Origin: a virus
Length of the DNA stretch: 24,661 bases
Reading direction: 5' to 3' (one strand)
IMG/VR virus record: IMGVR_UViG_3300036652_000920
Location: 1-24,661 of that record
Shown: positions 17,342 through 24,151 of the stretch, piece after piece
Numbering within the stretch: position 1 is the stretch's first letter
Layout: the number at the start of each line of letters is the position of its first letter
Made by a program: the position numbers and the translations under genes
The notes under the pieces: generated by a model
Seen by the model: only the letters and a program-made list of their open reading frames with translations
The model's database searches: none
What the model was told of the DNA's origin: nothing

Positions 17342-18642
17342 AGAGGACTCCTTAGATGGTCCAGCAGGACCTGCTGGGTGGTGGTCTTGCCCTTCAGCCG
17401 TTGAGCGATGAGCTTGTCAACGGTCCGTTCGCACTCCAACGTGTGGATGACGACGGGGTGCGTCTGCCCCTGGCGGGCCAGCCGGGCGTTGGCCTGCTGG
17501 TATAGCTCCAGGTCCCACGTCAGGCTGGTCCACACCAGAGTGTGGCCACCCGACTGCAGGTTCAGGCCGTGGCCCGCCGACGCCGGATGCGCCAGCAGCA
17601 TGGGCACCTCTCCCCGGGCCCAGGCCTGGATAGCCCCCGGGTCGTCGAGCATGCGGGCCTGCGGGAACGCAGCCTTGATGCGCGCGGCCTCGGGGATGTA
17701 GTTGTAGAACACCAGGATGTTGTCGCCGGTACCGTCCGCCACCTCCTGCAGCGCGTCCAGCTTGGCGTTGTGCAGCGGGGCGTAGGTGCCGTCCTGCTCG
17801 TCGCTGTAGATGAACCCGGCCGACACCTGCGACAGCTTGTTGGTCAGCACGACCGAGCTAGAGGCGCTGTGGGTGCTCGTATCCAGCTCGAGCAGTAGCT
17901 CCCGGGCGAACTGGTCGTACTGTCGCCGTGCCGCCGGAGGCAGCTGGACGTCGACCACGTTGTAGGTGACGGGCGGCAGCATGTCTAGCTCGTCGTACGA
18001 ACTCATGTAGAGGCACATGTCCTCCAGCAGCGAACGGATGCGCTCCTCAGATCCCTCTCGAGGTCGCCACCCGATCACGACACCCGACGGCAACTGCCCC
18101 GTCGGCACGAAGTACCGCTCCCGGTAGCCTCCCAGCGCCGTGCCCAGCCGCTGGCCCTTGTCCAGCAGGAACATCTGGGCCCAGAGGTCAAGGTAGCCGT
18201 TGGGCGCCGGGGTGCCCGTCAGCCCCCAGACGTGGCTGGCAGCGGCAGTGAGCTTGCGGGCGGCCTTCCACCGCTGGCTGTTCCGGTTCTTGAACGAGCT
18301 GAGCTCGTCTAGGATGACGGTGCGGTAGCCCGGCTTGGCGTCAGCCAGGTTGTCCCGGCTGATGACTGTGACGTCCGCACCTGCCGCGAGAGCGGCCTGC
18401 CGCTGGGTGGGGGTACCCGCTGCAAGGGCCAGCGTCAGATCGGGCCTCCAGAGGGCTCTCTCGGCGGGCCAGACGTGCTCAGCGACCCGCTTGGGCGCGA
18501 CCACCAGCGCGGGCAGGTGGCGCGGCTCGAGCGCCGACAGCGTGGTGGCGGTCTTCCCGAGCCCCATGTCAAGGAACAGGCCAGCACGGTCCTGCTTGCG
18601 CAGGAAATCACGTGCTAACTCTTGGTAGGCATGAAGCTTCAT
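17338..18642 (-). CDS. SNF2-family DNA helicase/translocase (434 aa)
   Basis: A compact SF2/SNF2 ATPase: LHAYQELARDFL (Q-like), Walker A DMGLGKTATTLSAL (~23-36), LVVAPKRVAEHVW (Ia), motif II LDELSSFKNRNSQRWKA, motif III GLTGTPAPNGYLDLWAQM, then the second RecA lobe with NILVFYNYIPEAARI, motif V HPASAGHGLNLQSGGHTLVWTSL and motif VI QANARLARQGQT. ATG 18642 forms an ATGA overlap with the upstream gene; the much longer frame above is not supported. SNF2 proteins of this type accompany VRR-NUC, PolA, DUF2800 and DUF2815 genes in phage replication modules and probably remodel forks or recombination intermediates. Confidence 0.92.
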   Translation of the reverse strand: MKLHAYQELARDFLRKQDRAGLFLDMGLGKTATTLSALEPRHLPALVVAPKRVAEHVWPAERALWRPDLTLALAAGTPTQRQAALAAGADVTVISRDNLADAKPGYRTVILDELSSFKNRNSQRWKAARKLTAAASHVWGLTGTPAPNGYLDLWAQMFLLDKGQRLGTALGGYRERYFVPTGQLPSGVVIGWRPREGSEERIRSLLEDMCLYMSSYDELDMLPPVTYNVVDVQLPPAARRQYDQFARELLLELDTSTHSASSSVVLTNKLSQVSAGFIYSDEQDGTYAPLHNAKLDALQEVADGTGDNILVFYNYIPEAARIKAAFPQARMLDDPGAIQAWARGEVPMLLAHPASAGHGLNLQSGGHTLVWTSLTWDLELYQQANARLARQGQTHPVVIHTLECERTVDKLIAQRLKGKTTTQQVLLDHLRSPL

Positions 18643-18947
18643 CGGGCCCGCCGTTCCTGCACGCTGTCGGGCATGAAGCCCTCGTCGTCGGCCTGCCCGG
18701 GGGTTCCGTGCCGCTCGCACGGTCGTCTCCCGGCCCAGCCGTGATTGCGGCAGAAGGGGTCGGAGTGGTGCTCGCAGCACGAGCAGCAGAAGCAGTCTGT
18801 CCTCTCCCCCTCCACCCAAGGCCCGGCGTAGACCTTGCGGTACCGCAGGACGCCGTCGTAGCGGTTGATCTCCTCGACCCAGACCTCGCCACCGTCGCTG
18901 GGCAGGCGACGGTGGTCCCTCGAGGACGTCTTGGGATAGGTCCCCAT
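18639..18947 (-). CDS. Cysteine/histidine-rich putative zinc protein (102 aa)
   Basis: ATG 18947 (TGATG with the EXLDI gene) to TGA 18639 (ATGA with SNF2). The middle carries CFCCSCCEHHSDPFCRNHG and PCERHG (six or seven Cys, several His within ~35 residues), enough for two zinc ions. The N-terminus (WVEEINRYDGVLRYRKVYAGPW) is beta-like. No family is recognised; it may be a small RING-like or zinc-knuckle partner of the helicase. Confidence 0.68.
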   Translation of the reverse strand: MGTYPKTSSRDHRRLPSDGGEVWVEEINRYDGVLRYRKVYAGPWVEGERTDCFCCSCCEHHSDPFCRNHGWAGRRPCERHGTPGQADDEGFMPDSVQERRAR

Positions 18948-19411
18948 CAGGGCACGACCACGGTATTCCACTCGGCGTCGATGCGGTCGTCCTGCTCCGA
19001 CAAGTCGGCCAGGAGCGTCCGCGACAGCCTGGTGTACCGGCCATCCACCGCCATGCTCTTGATCAGCTCGGCGGGGGTCTTCCAGACGTCGACGTAGACC
19101 TGCGAGTCCTGCCCCCAGCCAGTCATCACCCCGCTGGGGTTGCAGGAGCGGCAGGGGTAGGTGTCGCTCGGCTCGGCGCTGATGGCGTCGTACCCCTCCA
19201 GCCGGGAGCAGTCCCGGCTGGCGTGCACCACGCGGTAGTGGACGGCCCGCCTGACCACGAAGCTGCCCGCCTCCGTCCGCCACACGTCGATGTCCAGCCA
19301 CTGGGGCTTGCGGTGGTCGGGTGTGTCCGTGCTCTCGGACGTCAGCAGCTCCCCCGCGAACACCACCCGGCGACCGTATCCATCTGTGACGGTGATCTCA
19401 GTCCCAGCCAT
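18947..19411 (-). CDS. EXLDI-type phage protein (154 aa)
   Basis: The middle follows the pattern I know as EXLDI: VFAGELLTSESTDTPDHRKPQWLDIDVWRTEAGSFVVRRAVHYRVVH (W.EI.LYRT.gG.YVv.R.G.S..yH), here as WLDIDVWRT. A CRSC pair and a helical end (AELIKSMAVDGRYTRLSRTLLADLSEQDD) follow. ATG 19411 has GGAGGGAGACG just upstream and overlaps the HTH gene by 14 nt. The HTH/EXLDI gene pair occurs in other actinophages. Its biochemical function is not known. Confidence 0.75.
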   Translation of the reverse strand: MAGTEITVTDGYGRRVVFAGELLTSESTDTPDHRKPQWLDIDVWRTEAGSFVVRRAVHYRVVHASRDCSRLEGYDAISAEPSDTYPCRSCNPSGVMTGWGQDSQVYVDVWKTPAELIKSMAVDGRYTRLSRTLLADLSEQDDRIDAEWNTVVVP

Positions 19412-19673
19412 CTCCGTCTCCCTCCATCCACTGCTTCCGGTACTGCTTCGTCACCTTGACGACGGTCACGGTCTTGCGGCTCTTGTGGAACTTCTCGCGG
19501 CAGGCCTCGATTGTGCGGCCCAGCAGCTCGGCCAGCTCGGCCAGCATCTCGGAGCTACCGTCCCAGGCCTCCAGCCACTCCAGTTCGTCGGCGGACCACG
19601 GTTGACTGTCGCGATTGGCGGTCGCCCGGGACTCGTGATTGCGCTGCTTGCGTAGTTCGTTGTGCTTACCCAT
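19398..19673 (-). CDS. SANT/Myb-like helix-turn-helix protein (91 aa)
   Basis: Core QPWSADELEWLEAWDGSSEMLAELAELLGRTIEACREKFHKSRK (~24-66) follows the SANT pattern W...E...L........ ...iA..lgRt..ac..r. The N-terminus is basic (KHNELRKQRNHESRA), the C-terminal helix (YRKQWMEGDGDGWD) ends acidic. ATG 19673 has CAGGAGAC upstream, behind promoter copy 6; the longer frame starts inside that promoter. A DNA-binding regulator is the reasonable reading; targets unknown. It begins the unit that contains the SNF2 gene. Confidence 0.78.
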   Translation of the reverse strand: MGKHNELRKQRNHESRATANRDSQPWSADELEWLEAWDGSSEMLAELAELLGRTIEACREKFHKSRKTVTVVKVTKQYRKQWMEGDGDGWD

Positions 19674-19683
19674 CTTGTCTCCT

Positions 19684-19720
19684 GCCCCTGTGGCGTGGTC
19701 GGTAGAACGAACATACCCCA
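19684..19720 (-). promoter_or_regulatory. Promoter/leader cassette, copy 6
   Basis: Minus strand: CCCC-GCAAT-GGGG mini-hairpin, then TGGGG-TATGTT (-10-like, 19715-19710), then the leader core GCCACAGGGGC (19694-19684) and CAGGAGA before ATG 19673. It shares the box and leader core, but the arms and spacer are diverged. Confidence 0.6.
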
Positions 19721-19735
19721 TTGCGGGGCCGAACA

Positions 19736-20125
19736 CTAGCCCAGGCGAGCACGCAGCGCGCGGGCCGAGTAGACCACGGGCCCGGCGCCCTTGGTGCCCA
19801 GCGCGGCGGTCTCCACGTCGGTGGCGATGGCCGACAGTTCGGCGGCCTCGTCCTCCGTCAGGCTGACGGTGCGGTCGCGGACGCTGTCGGGCTTGGCCGC
19901 CCGCAGCTTCTCCGCCAGCGAGCCGCCCCGGGAGATGGCCTCGTCAGCGATGCGCCAGCCCACCCACGTTCGGACCTTCTCGGGCTGCTGAGCGGCTGCC
20001 CGGTCTGCCTGGTGGTGCTTGATGTTGTCGTCCGCCAGTGCGGCACGGTGGTCGGCGGTGTTGCGGGTCTTCCCGCAGACGGTGCACTTGCCCTTGCTGC
20101 CGTCGGTCGATGCGAACTTGTGCAT
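19736..20125 (-). CDS. Hypothetical protein with N-terminal CxxC knuckle (129 aa)
   Basis: ATG 20125 lies 3 nt after the 22-aa gene. The first ~30 residues contain CTVCGKTRNTADH (CxxC...H), a zinc-knuckle shape; the rest is helical and Ala/Glu-rich (DEAAELSAIATDVETAALGTKG). The C-terminus SARALRARLG is basic. Not recognised. It closes the three-gene unit begun at promoter copy 7. Confidence 0.68.
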   Translation of the reverse strand: MHKFASTDGSKGKCTVCGKTRNTADHRAALADDNIKHHQADRAAAQQPEKVRTWVGWRIADEAISRGGSLAEKLRAAKPDSVRDRTVSLTEDEAAELSAIATDVETAALGTKGAGPVVYSARALRARLG

Positions 20126-20128
20126 GGT

Positions 20129-20197
20129 TCAGTCCTCCTGGTCGATGGTGCGGTTGTAGGCGTCGTCGCAGTAGTCGTCGTCGCGGTCCGGTGTCAT
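20129..20197 (-). CDS. Tiny acidic peptide (22 aa)
   Basis: ATG 20197 overlaps the stop of the 26-aa membrane gene (ATGA), TGA at 20129, 3 nt before the next start. Composition is strongly acidic (TPDRDDDYCDDAYNRTIDQED). The nested junctions are the only support; it could be a translated spacer that couples its neighbours rather than a functional product. Confidence 0.45.
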   Translation of the reverse strand: MTPDRDDDYCDDAYNRTIDQED

Positions 20198-20274
20198 CGG
20201 CGCATCTCCTGGCGGATCATGTAGGCCGCGAGGACCACGGCGGCGAGGTAGCAGATGAGCGAGAAGCCGTTCAT
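20194..20274 (-). CDS. Tiny membrane peptide (26 aa)
   Basis: ATG 20274 follows GAAGGAGAT at 6-7 nt spacing and promoter copy 7. The product is one hydrophobic helix (FSLICYLAAVVLAAYMI) with a basic tail RQEMRR. Good start signals and position as first gene of a unit support it despite its size. Function unknown. Confidence 0.55.
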   Translation of the reverse strand: MNGFSLICYLAAVVLAAYMIRQEMRR

Positions 20275-20326
20275 GTCGTTGATCTCCTTCGGTTGGCGGG
20301 CCCCTGTGGCCCACGGGTGGAGCGTA
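20275..20326 (-). promoter_or_regulatory. Promoter/leader cassette, copy 7
   Basis: Same as copy 4: TGGGG-TACGCT (20326-20321), leader hairpin GGGCC-ACAGG-GGCCC (core 20310-20300), AAGGAGA, ATG 20274. Confidence 0.65.
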
Positions 20327-20369
20327 CCCCACCCGGGGGTAGTTGCGCTACCCCCGGGTGGGTGGAACT
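20293..20369. repeat. 77-bp exact direct repeat, copy B
   Basis: Identical to 13454-13530 over 77 bases, same orientation, 6839 bp apart. The last base of identity lies next to the end of the 45-aa gene, whose TAG begins at 20370. Confidence 0.9.
20328..20362 (-). terminator. 15-bp hairpin with CGCAA loop
   Basis: Arms 20328-20342 and 20348-20362, loop CGCAA on the minus strand, beginning 6 nt after the stop of the 45-aa gene. Same sequence as the hairpin at 13489-13523. No U-tract. Confidence 0.6.
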
Positions 20370-20505
20370 ACGGCTTGACGAGCCAGGGCTTCTCGAGGCA
20401 CTCGATGAAGCGGAGCAGGAACGGCGTGCCGAACATCCGCTGCATCATCGCGAACACCTCGAGGATGGCCCACAGCTCCAGGATGACCCGGGCGACGATG
20501 GTCAC
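20368..20505 (-). CDS. Small hydrophobic protein (45 aa)
   Basis: GTG 20505 overlaps the DUF2786 gene stop (GTGA), TAG at 20368. TIVARVILELWAILEVFAMMQRMFG is a hydrophobic helix, possibly membrane-inserted, followed by PFLLRFIECLEKPWLVKP. Not recognised; support is position, coupling and the terminator just downstream. Confidence 0.5.
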   Translation of the reverse strand: MTIVARVILELWAILEVFAMMQRMFGTPFLLRFIECLEKPWLVKP

Positions 20506-21221
20506 CGGCCGAGCGCCCGGCTGGCGACGGCGTTGCGGCCTGCCTGGGTGCCCGCCGACCGCGCGCTGGCTCCGCCGTCGCGGCGGTTGGTGGCGCGGCC
20601 CCGGCCCACCTGGATGTTCTGGTCGATCCAGGCGTCGACGGCCTCGGCCCGGTCCACCAGGACCAGCTCCGCGCCGGAGCCCGCCTCGTGCACGACCCGG
20701 TTGCGGGTCTCCCGCAGACGGCTGCCCGCTCCCCGGGCGAACCCGAAGATGAACTCGCGCCGGGCCAGGTAGGCGTCGTTGTCCGTGGCCCAGGGCTGGG
20801 AGGGCTTGCCCTCGTCCTTCCACCATGCCTTGGCAGCGGGGATGGCCTGGGTCGACAGGGAAGTGTACAGGGTCTTGGCGTCGGCGACGTCGTCCTCGTG
20901 GCCGATGAACCAGATGACCTTGTAGCCGGTACCGTTGGACTGGAGGGTCCGGACGTTGAAGCTCGGGCCGACCTCGTGGCCGATGCGCAGCAGGGCGATG
21001 GCGTAGCCGTGGCCGTCCTTGATGGTGATCCGCTCGGTGACGATGGGGGTGGTCTTGCGCGTCGCGCCGACCTTCTTCGCCTCCAGCTGGGCCCGCTCGA
21101 CGCCGTGCTTGAGCATCAGCTCCTCGGCCTTAGCCATGAAGGCCTCGGCCTCGTGCTGGTTGGTGGTGCCCTCGGCCTTGGCGAGCAGCTTGGCGATCGT
21201 GGACTCGATGTCGGTGGCCAT
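20502..21221 (-). CDS. DUF2786-domain protein (239 aa)
   Basis: The N-terminal 40 residues (ESTIAKLLAKAEGTTNQHEAEAFMAKAEELMLKHGV) are the DUF2786 helical motif (i.KLLALA..T..EhEA..A..KA..Lm...gi). The middle is alpha/beta (GYAIALLRIGHEVGPSFNVRTL, YKVIWFIGHEDDVADAKTLYTSLSTQ, FIFGFARGAGSRLRETR), and the C-terminus is basic and disordered (GRGRATNRRDGGASARSAG). DUF2786 proteins are common in phages and plasmids of actinobacteria; the function is unknown, though a nuclease-like or DNA-binding role has been guessed. ATG 21221 has AAGGAGA behind promoter copy 8. Confidence 0.82.
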   Translation of the reverse strand: MATDIESTIAKLLAKAEGTTNQHEAEAFMAKAEELMLKHGVERAQLEAKKVGATRKTTPIVTERITIKDGHGYAIALLRIGHEVGPSFNVRTLQSNGTGYKVIWFIGHEDDVADAKTLYTSLSTQAIPAAKAWWKDEGKPSQPWATDNDAYLARREFIFGFARGAGSRLRETRNRVVHEAGSGAELVLVDRAEAVDAWIDQNIQVGRGRATNRRDGGASARSAGTQAGRNAVASRALGR

Positions 21222-21290
21222 CGTGTTCTCCTTCTCTCAGGGCCCCTGTGGCCCAACAAGGTACAGCGTACCCCATACCGGATGCATCCG
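21222..21290 (-). promoter_or_regulatory. Promoter/leader cassette, copy 8
   Basis: Minus strand: palindrome CGGATGCATCCG (21279-21290), TGGGG-TACGCT (21270-21265), GTACC completing GGTAC-GCT-GTACC, leader core GCCACAGGGGC (21252-21242), then AAGGAGA and ATG 21221. The CGCAA hairpin is replaced by the 12-bp palindrome. Confidence 0.6.
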
Positions 21291-21297
21291 CTACCCC

Positions 21298-21558
21298 CTA
21301 TTTCCAGGCACGCGCCTCGGCGGCTCCGGTCACCACGTCGACGCTGGTTCCCAGCGCGCCCGCGCGAGAGTGCCACAGCTTCTGAATAGGGCTCAGGCGC
21401 CCGCCCGGCGCCTTGAGTTCCACGAATCGCACCACGCCCCCGGGCAGCAGGACGACCCTGTCGGGGTTGCCCGCGTTGACCGGTGCGAACTTGAAGCTGA
21501 GCCCACCAAGTTCACGGACGCGCTTGTTGAAGATTGCCTCTACAACACTCTCCCTCAT
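21298..21558 (-). CDS. VRR-NUC domain nuclease (86 aa)
   Basis: VRR-NUC core: MRESVVEAIFNKRVRELGGLSFKFAPVNAGNPDRVVLLPGGVVRFVELKAPGGRLSPIQKLWHSRAGALG, with E7, the GxPDR motif (PDRVV, ~32-37), the E-x-K of VRFVELKAP (~45-50) and Q-x-x-W/H in the following helix, the usual PD-(D/E)XK set. At 86 aa it is the minimal phage type. ATG 21558 is chosen because everything upstream is in the divergent control region; no good ribosome binding site precedes it, so a leaderless or weakly led transcript is possible. It likely cleaves branched DNA together with the SNF2 protein. First leftward gene. Confidence 0.9.
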   Translation of the reverse strand: MRESVVEAIFNKRVRELGGLSFKFAPVNAGNPDRVVLLPGGVVRFVELKAPGGRLSPIQKLWHSRAGALGTSVDVVTGAAEARAWK

Positions 21559-21590
21559 CGGCCTACCGTATACCCCAACAATGCCGTAGG
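21559..21590 (-). promoter_or_regulatory. Putative leftward promoter for the VRR-NUC gene
   Basis: Minus strand TTGGGG-TATACG ends about 9 nt before the ATG at 21558, resembling the TGGGG-TAnnnT boxes of the cassettes (last base differs) and compatible with a leaderless or very short leader. On the plus strand TAGGGT (21587-21592) could serve the rightward gene. Assignment is tentative. Confidence 0.4.
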
Positions 21591-21631
21591 GTGTACTGGC
21601 GGTGGTCTGGCCTACACCACCGCCAGTACAC
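21591..21631. promoter_or_regulatory. Perfect 16-bp inverted repeat in the divergent control region
   Basis: Arms 21591-21606 (GTGTACTGGCGGTGGT) and 21616-21631 (its exact complement) flank a 9-base spacer. It lies between the divergent gene starts and directly before the ribosome binding site (21634-21639) of the prim-pol gene. It could be a regulator operator on DNA, or an mRNA hairpin controlling translation or attenuating transcription of the replication operon. Confidence 0.75.
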
Positions 21632-21643
21632 CTAAGGAGAACC

Positions 21644-24151
21644 GTGGAGCCACTACAGGCTGCCCGACATCTAGCTGCTGCCGGGGTGCCCATCTTCCTG
21701 GCCCGGTACAGTGCCAACAACCTGGGGTTCCGGCTCCCCGAAGGATGGGAGAAAACTCAGCCCGACCCAGGGGTGGTCGACGCCTGGAAGCCCGGCATGG
21801 CGCTCTGCGCTGTCATGGGGCACGTGGTGGACGCCATCGACGTCGACCCTCGCAACGGCGGCACCCTCGAGGCTCTGCAGGCCGCGCTGGGCGGAGAGCT
21901 CCCCCGGGTGTACGGCGTGCAAGCGACTCCTTCGGGAGGAGCCCACTACCTCATCGCGAGCCTGGGCGTGCGCAAGGCCCAGTCGGTGGTGCAGGGCGTG
22001 GACATTCAGGCGGGTAACGCCGACGGCGTGGGCCGGGGGTTCATCTTCCTGGCGCCCACGGTGCGCGACTCCAAGTCCACCGGTCAGCCCACGGGCTACT
22101 CCTGGGAGATCGACCCCGATCTTGGTAGCCTGCTGCTGGGCGACGACGAGACCGGTGCCGGGCTGGCCGAGTTGGTGGAGGCGCACCACGGGCGGGCCCG
22201 GGGCAAGGTCAACTCCGACGGCAGCTACATGGGACCTCTGTACTCCGAGCTGGGGGAGGCGCAGCGGGCCGAGTCCGACGCGCTGGTGGCCGAGAACGTG
22301 GCTCGGTGGCGGTCCATGCTCGAGGCGTGCACCGCATGGCCCGAGGGGATGCGAGACGACCGCGGACGTGGCTGGGAGGCCCTTGCCTATCAGTGTGCGT
22401 GGGCCCTGGCGAAGATGGCCTCGTGCCCCTGGATGCGCATCGACGAGACCGGCGCCGAGCTGGTGTACAACGAGATCCTCCCGCCTGCCCTGGCCGACGA
22501 CGAGACCTGTGCCGGCAAGTGGTTCGAGGGCATCGTCGAGAAGGCTGCGGGCGACCCAGTCGACGTGCCGCCGTGGGTGGAGCGCGGCGACGTGGAGGAC
22601 GACTTTGGCCGGGTCACGCGACCGGAATGCGACGCCACCAACCCCGCCCACGTGTCCACCTGGCTCGACAGCGAGGTGGGCCGGGGCAAGCTGAGCGGCG
22701 TGTTCCGCCGCAAGGACGACCTCATCTACACGCCCCGTGTGGGCGAGCACGGCTACATCCCTCCCGACAACCCGTTCGACAGCGACGGGCCCAGCCAGGT
22801 CAAGCGCATGTCGCCCCTGCAGCTGGCCAACCGCATTGACGCCTGCTACCGCGTGACCCACACCCTGAAGGACGGCACCCGCAAGGACGTCCTCTTCCCG
22901 GAGGAGGTGGCCAAGCGAGCCCTCAGTGACCTGGACGAGCTGCGCAACGTCTGCCACCTCCGCATGGTGAGCCACACGCCGATTGTGCGGGGTGACGGGT
23001 CCGTGCTCGACGAGCCCGGCTTCGACCGCGCGTCCGGCGTGCTGTACCTGCCGGAGCGCGGCCTGCACGTGGACCCCGTGCCCGAGCACCCCACCGACGG
23101 CGACGTGGCCGCAGCCACCAAGCTCCTGCTGTCCATGCTGCAAGACTTCCCGTTTGTGACGGTGCACGACCGGGCCAACTACCTGGGGTGCCTGCTCATC
23201 CCCCTGATAAGAAACCTGGTGCCGCCACCCTACAAAATGCTCATCCTGGGAGCGCCTCAGCGCGGCTCGGGCAAGAGCCTGCTGGCGCTGATTATGCGCA
23301 TTGTCCACGGTGGGGTGTTCCGTAGCGAGATCCCCCGGGAGGAGGACGAGCGCCGCAAGGTCATCACGTCCATTCTGGACTCGACGTCGGCCCCGGTGGT
23401 GCAGTTTGACAACGTGTCGGGCGCGCTGCGGTCGGCGACGTTCGACGGCCTGCTGACCTCGGCCACCTGGAGCGACCGCAGGCTCGGGCTCAACGTCAAC
23501 GTGGAGCTGACCAACGACCGTCTCTGGGTCCTCACCGGCAACAACGTGATGATCGGCGGCGACCTGGACCGGCGTGTGCTGTGGTCCACCATCAATGCCA
23601 ACCTGGAGCACCCGGAGCTCCGCCCGGCCGAGGGCTTCGCAATCCCCGACCTGGAGGGCTGGGTGGCGGAACACCGGGGCGAGGTCATCCAGGCCATGCT
23701 CGTCCTGGTGCGAAGCTGGGCAGCAGCGGGCATGAAGGTGCAGCCCGCCCCTACCTCCGACTCGTTCGGCCGCATGACGCAGGTGCTGCAGGGCGTGCTG
23801 GACCACGCGGGCATCCCCGGCGTCATCGGCGACCAGGACGCCAAGCCCGACCTCCCCGACATGGACGCCGAGGACTGGGCCGTGTTCCTGCGGGCCGCGC
23901 ACGGCCTCATGGGCGACTCGTGGTGGACGACCCGTGAGCTGGTGGACCAGATCGAGGGCGACGACCTGCCCGGTGACCTGGCCGACAAGCTCCGCCACAG
24001 CAGCAGCGGCGTGGTCAAGTCGCTGAGCAAGATGCTCGGCAACAAGAAGAGCCAGTGGGCCAGCGGCCTCAAGGTGGAAGGAGCGGGCGGCCGCAACCGG
24101 GCAATGAAATGGCAGATAGTGTCCCGAAATGAGAAGGAGAACCCCCAGTGA
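21644..24151 (+). CDS. Bifunctional primase-polymerase/helicase (835 aa)
   Basis: N-terminal prim-pol (AEP) domain: HVVDAIDVDPRNGG with the metal-binding D66 and D68, GVQATPSGGAHYLIAS with H101 in the nucleotide-binding GG.H motif, then a segment around 110-160 (VDIQAGNADGVGRGFIFLAPTV). A middle region leads to a C-terminal P-loop ATPase of the D5/VirE-like type: GAPQRGSGKSLLALIM (~536-551), Walker B-like APVVQFDNVSGAL, and the WVLTGNN sensor. So it both primes and probably unwinds at the origin. GTG 21644 has AAGGAG 4 nt upstream; the longer frame runs through the palindrome and is rejected. The C-terminal ~90 residues are a wHTH-like DNA-binding extension (TTRELVDQIEGDDLPGDL). It is the only large rightward gene; an origin may lie in the divergent region just upstream. 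Confidence 0.92.
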   Translation: MEPLQAARHLAAAGVPIFLARYSANNLGFRLPEGWEKTQPDPGVVDAWKPGMALCAVMGHVVDAIDVDPRNGGTLEALQAALGGELPRVYGVQATPSGGAHYLIASLGVRKAQSVVQGVDIQAGNADGVGRGFIFLAPTVRDSKSTGQPTGYSWEIDPDLGSLLLGDDETGAGLAELVEAHHGRARGKVNSDGSYMGPLYSELGEAQRAESDALVAENVARWRSMLEACTAWPEGMRDDRGRGWEALAYQCAWALAKMASCPWMRIDETGAELVYNEILPPALADDETCAGKWFEGIVEKAAGDPVDVPPWVERGDVEDDFGRVTRPECDATNPAHVSTWLDSEVGRGKLSGVFRRKDDLIYTPRVGEHGYIPPDNPFDSDGPSQVKRMSPLQLANRIDACYRVTHTLKDGTRKDVLFPEEVAKRALSDLDELRNVCHLRMVSHTPIVRGDGSVLDEPGFDRASGVLYLPERGLHVDPVPEHPTDGDVAAATKLLLSMLQDFPFVTVHDRANYLGCLLIPLIRNLVPPPYKMLILGAPQRGSGKSLLALIMRIVHGGVFRSEIPREEDERRKVITSILDSTSAPVVQFDNVSGALRSATFDGLLTSATWSDRRLGLNVNVELTNDRLWVLTGNNVMIGGDLDRRVLWSTINANLEHPELRPAEGFAIPDLEGWVAEHRGEVIQAMLVLVRSWAAAGMKVQPAPTSDSFGRMTQVLQGVLDHAGIPGVIGDQDAKPDLPDMDAEDWAVFLRAAHGLMGDSWWTTRELVDQIEGDDLPGDLADKLRHSSSGVVKSLSKMLGNKKSQWASGLKVEGAGGRNRAMKWQIVSRNEKENPQ

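Noticed and set aside
17338-19044. 568-aa version of the SNF2 protein
   Set aside because: The extra N-terminus is an out-of-frame reading of the upstream Cys-rich gene; ATG 18642 has the ATGA junction and starts right at the helicase Q-like motif.
21671-23998. 775-codon minus-strand frame opposite the prim-pol gene
   Set aside because: The plus strand has the prim-pol DxD and P-loop motifs with a good start; the minus frame has only Val/Gly/His-rich shadow sequence.
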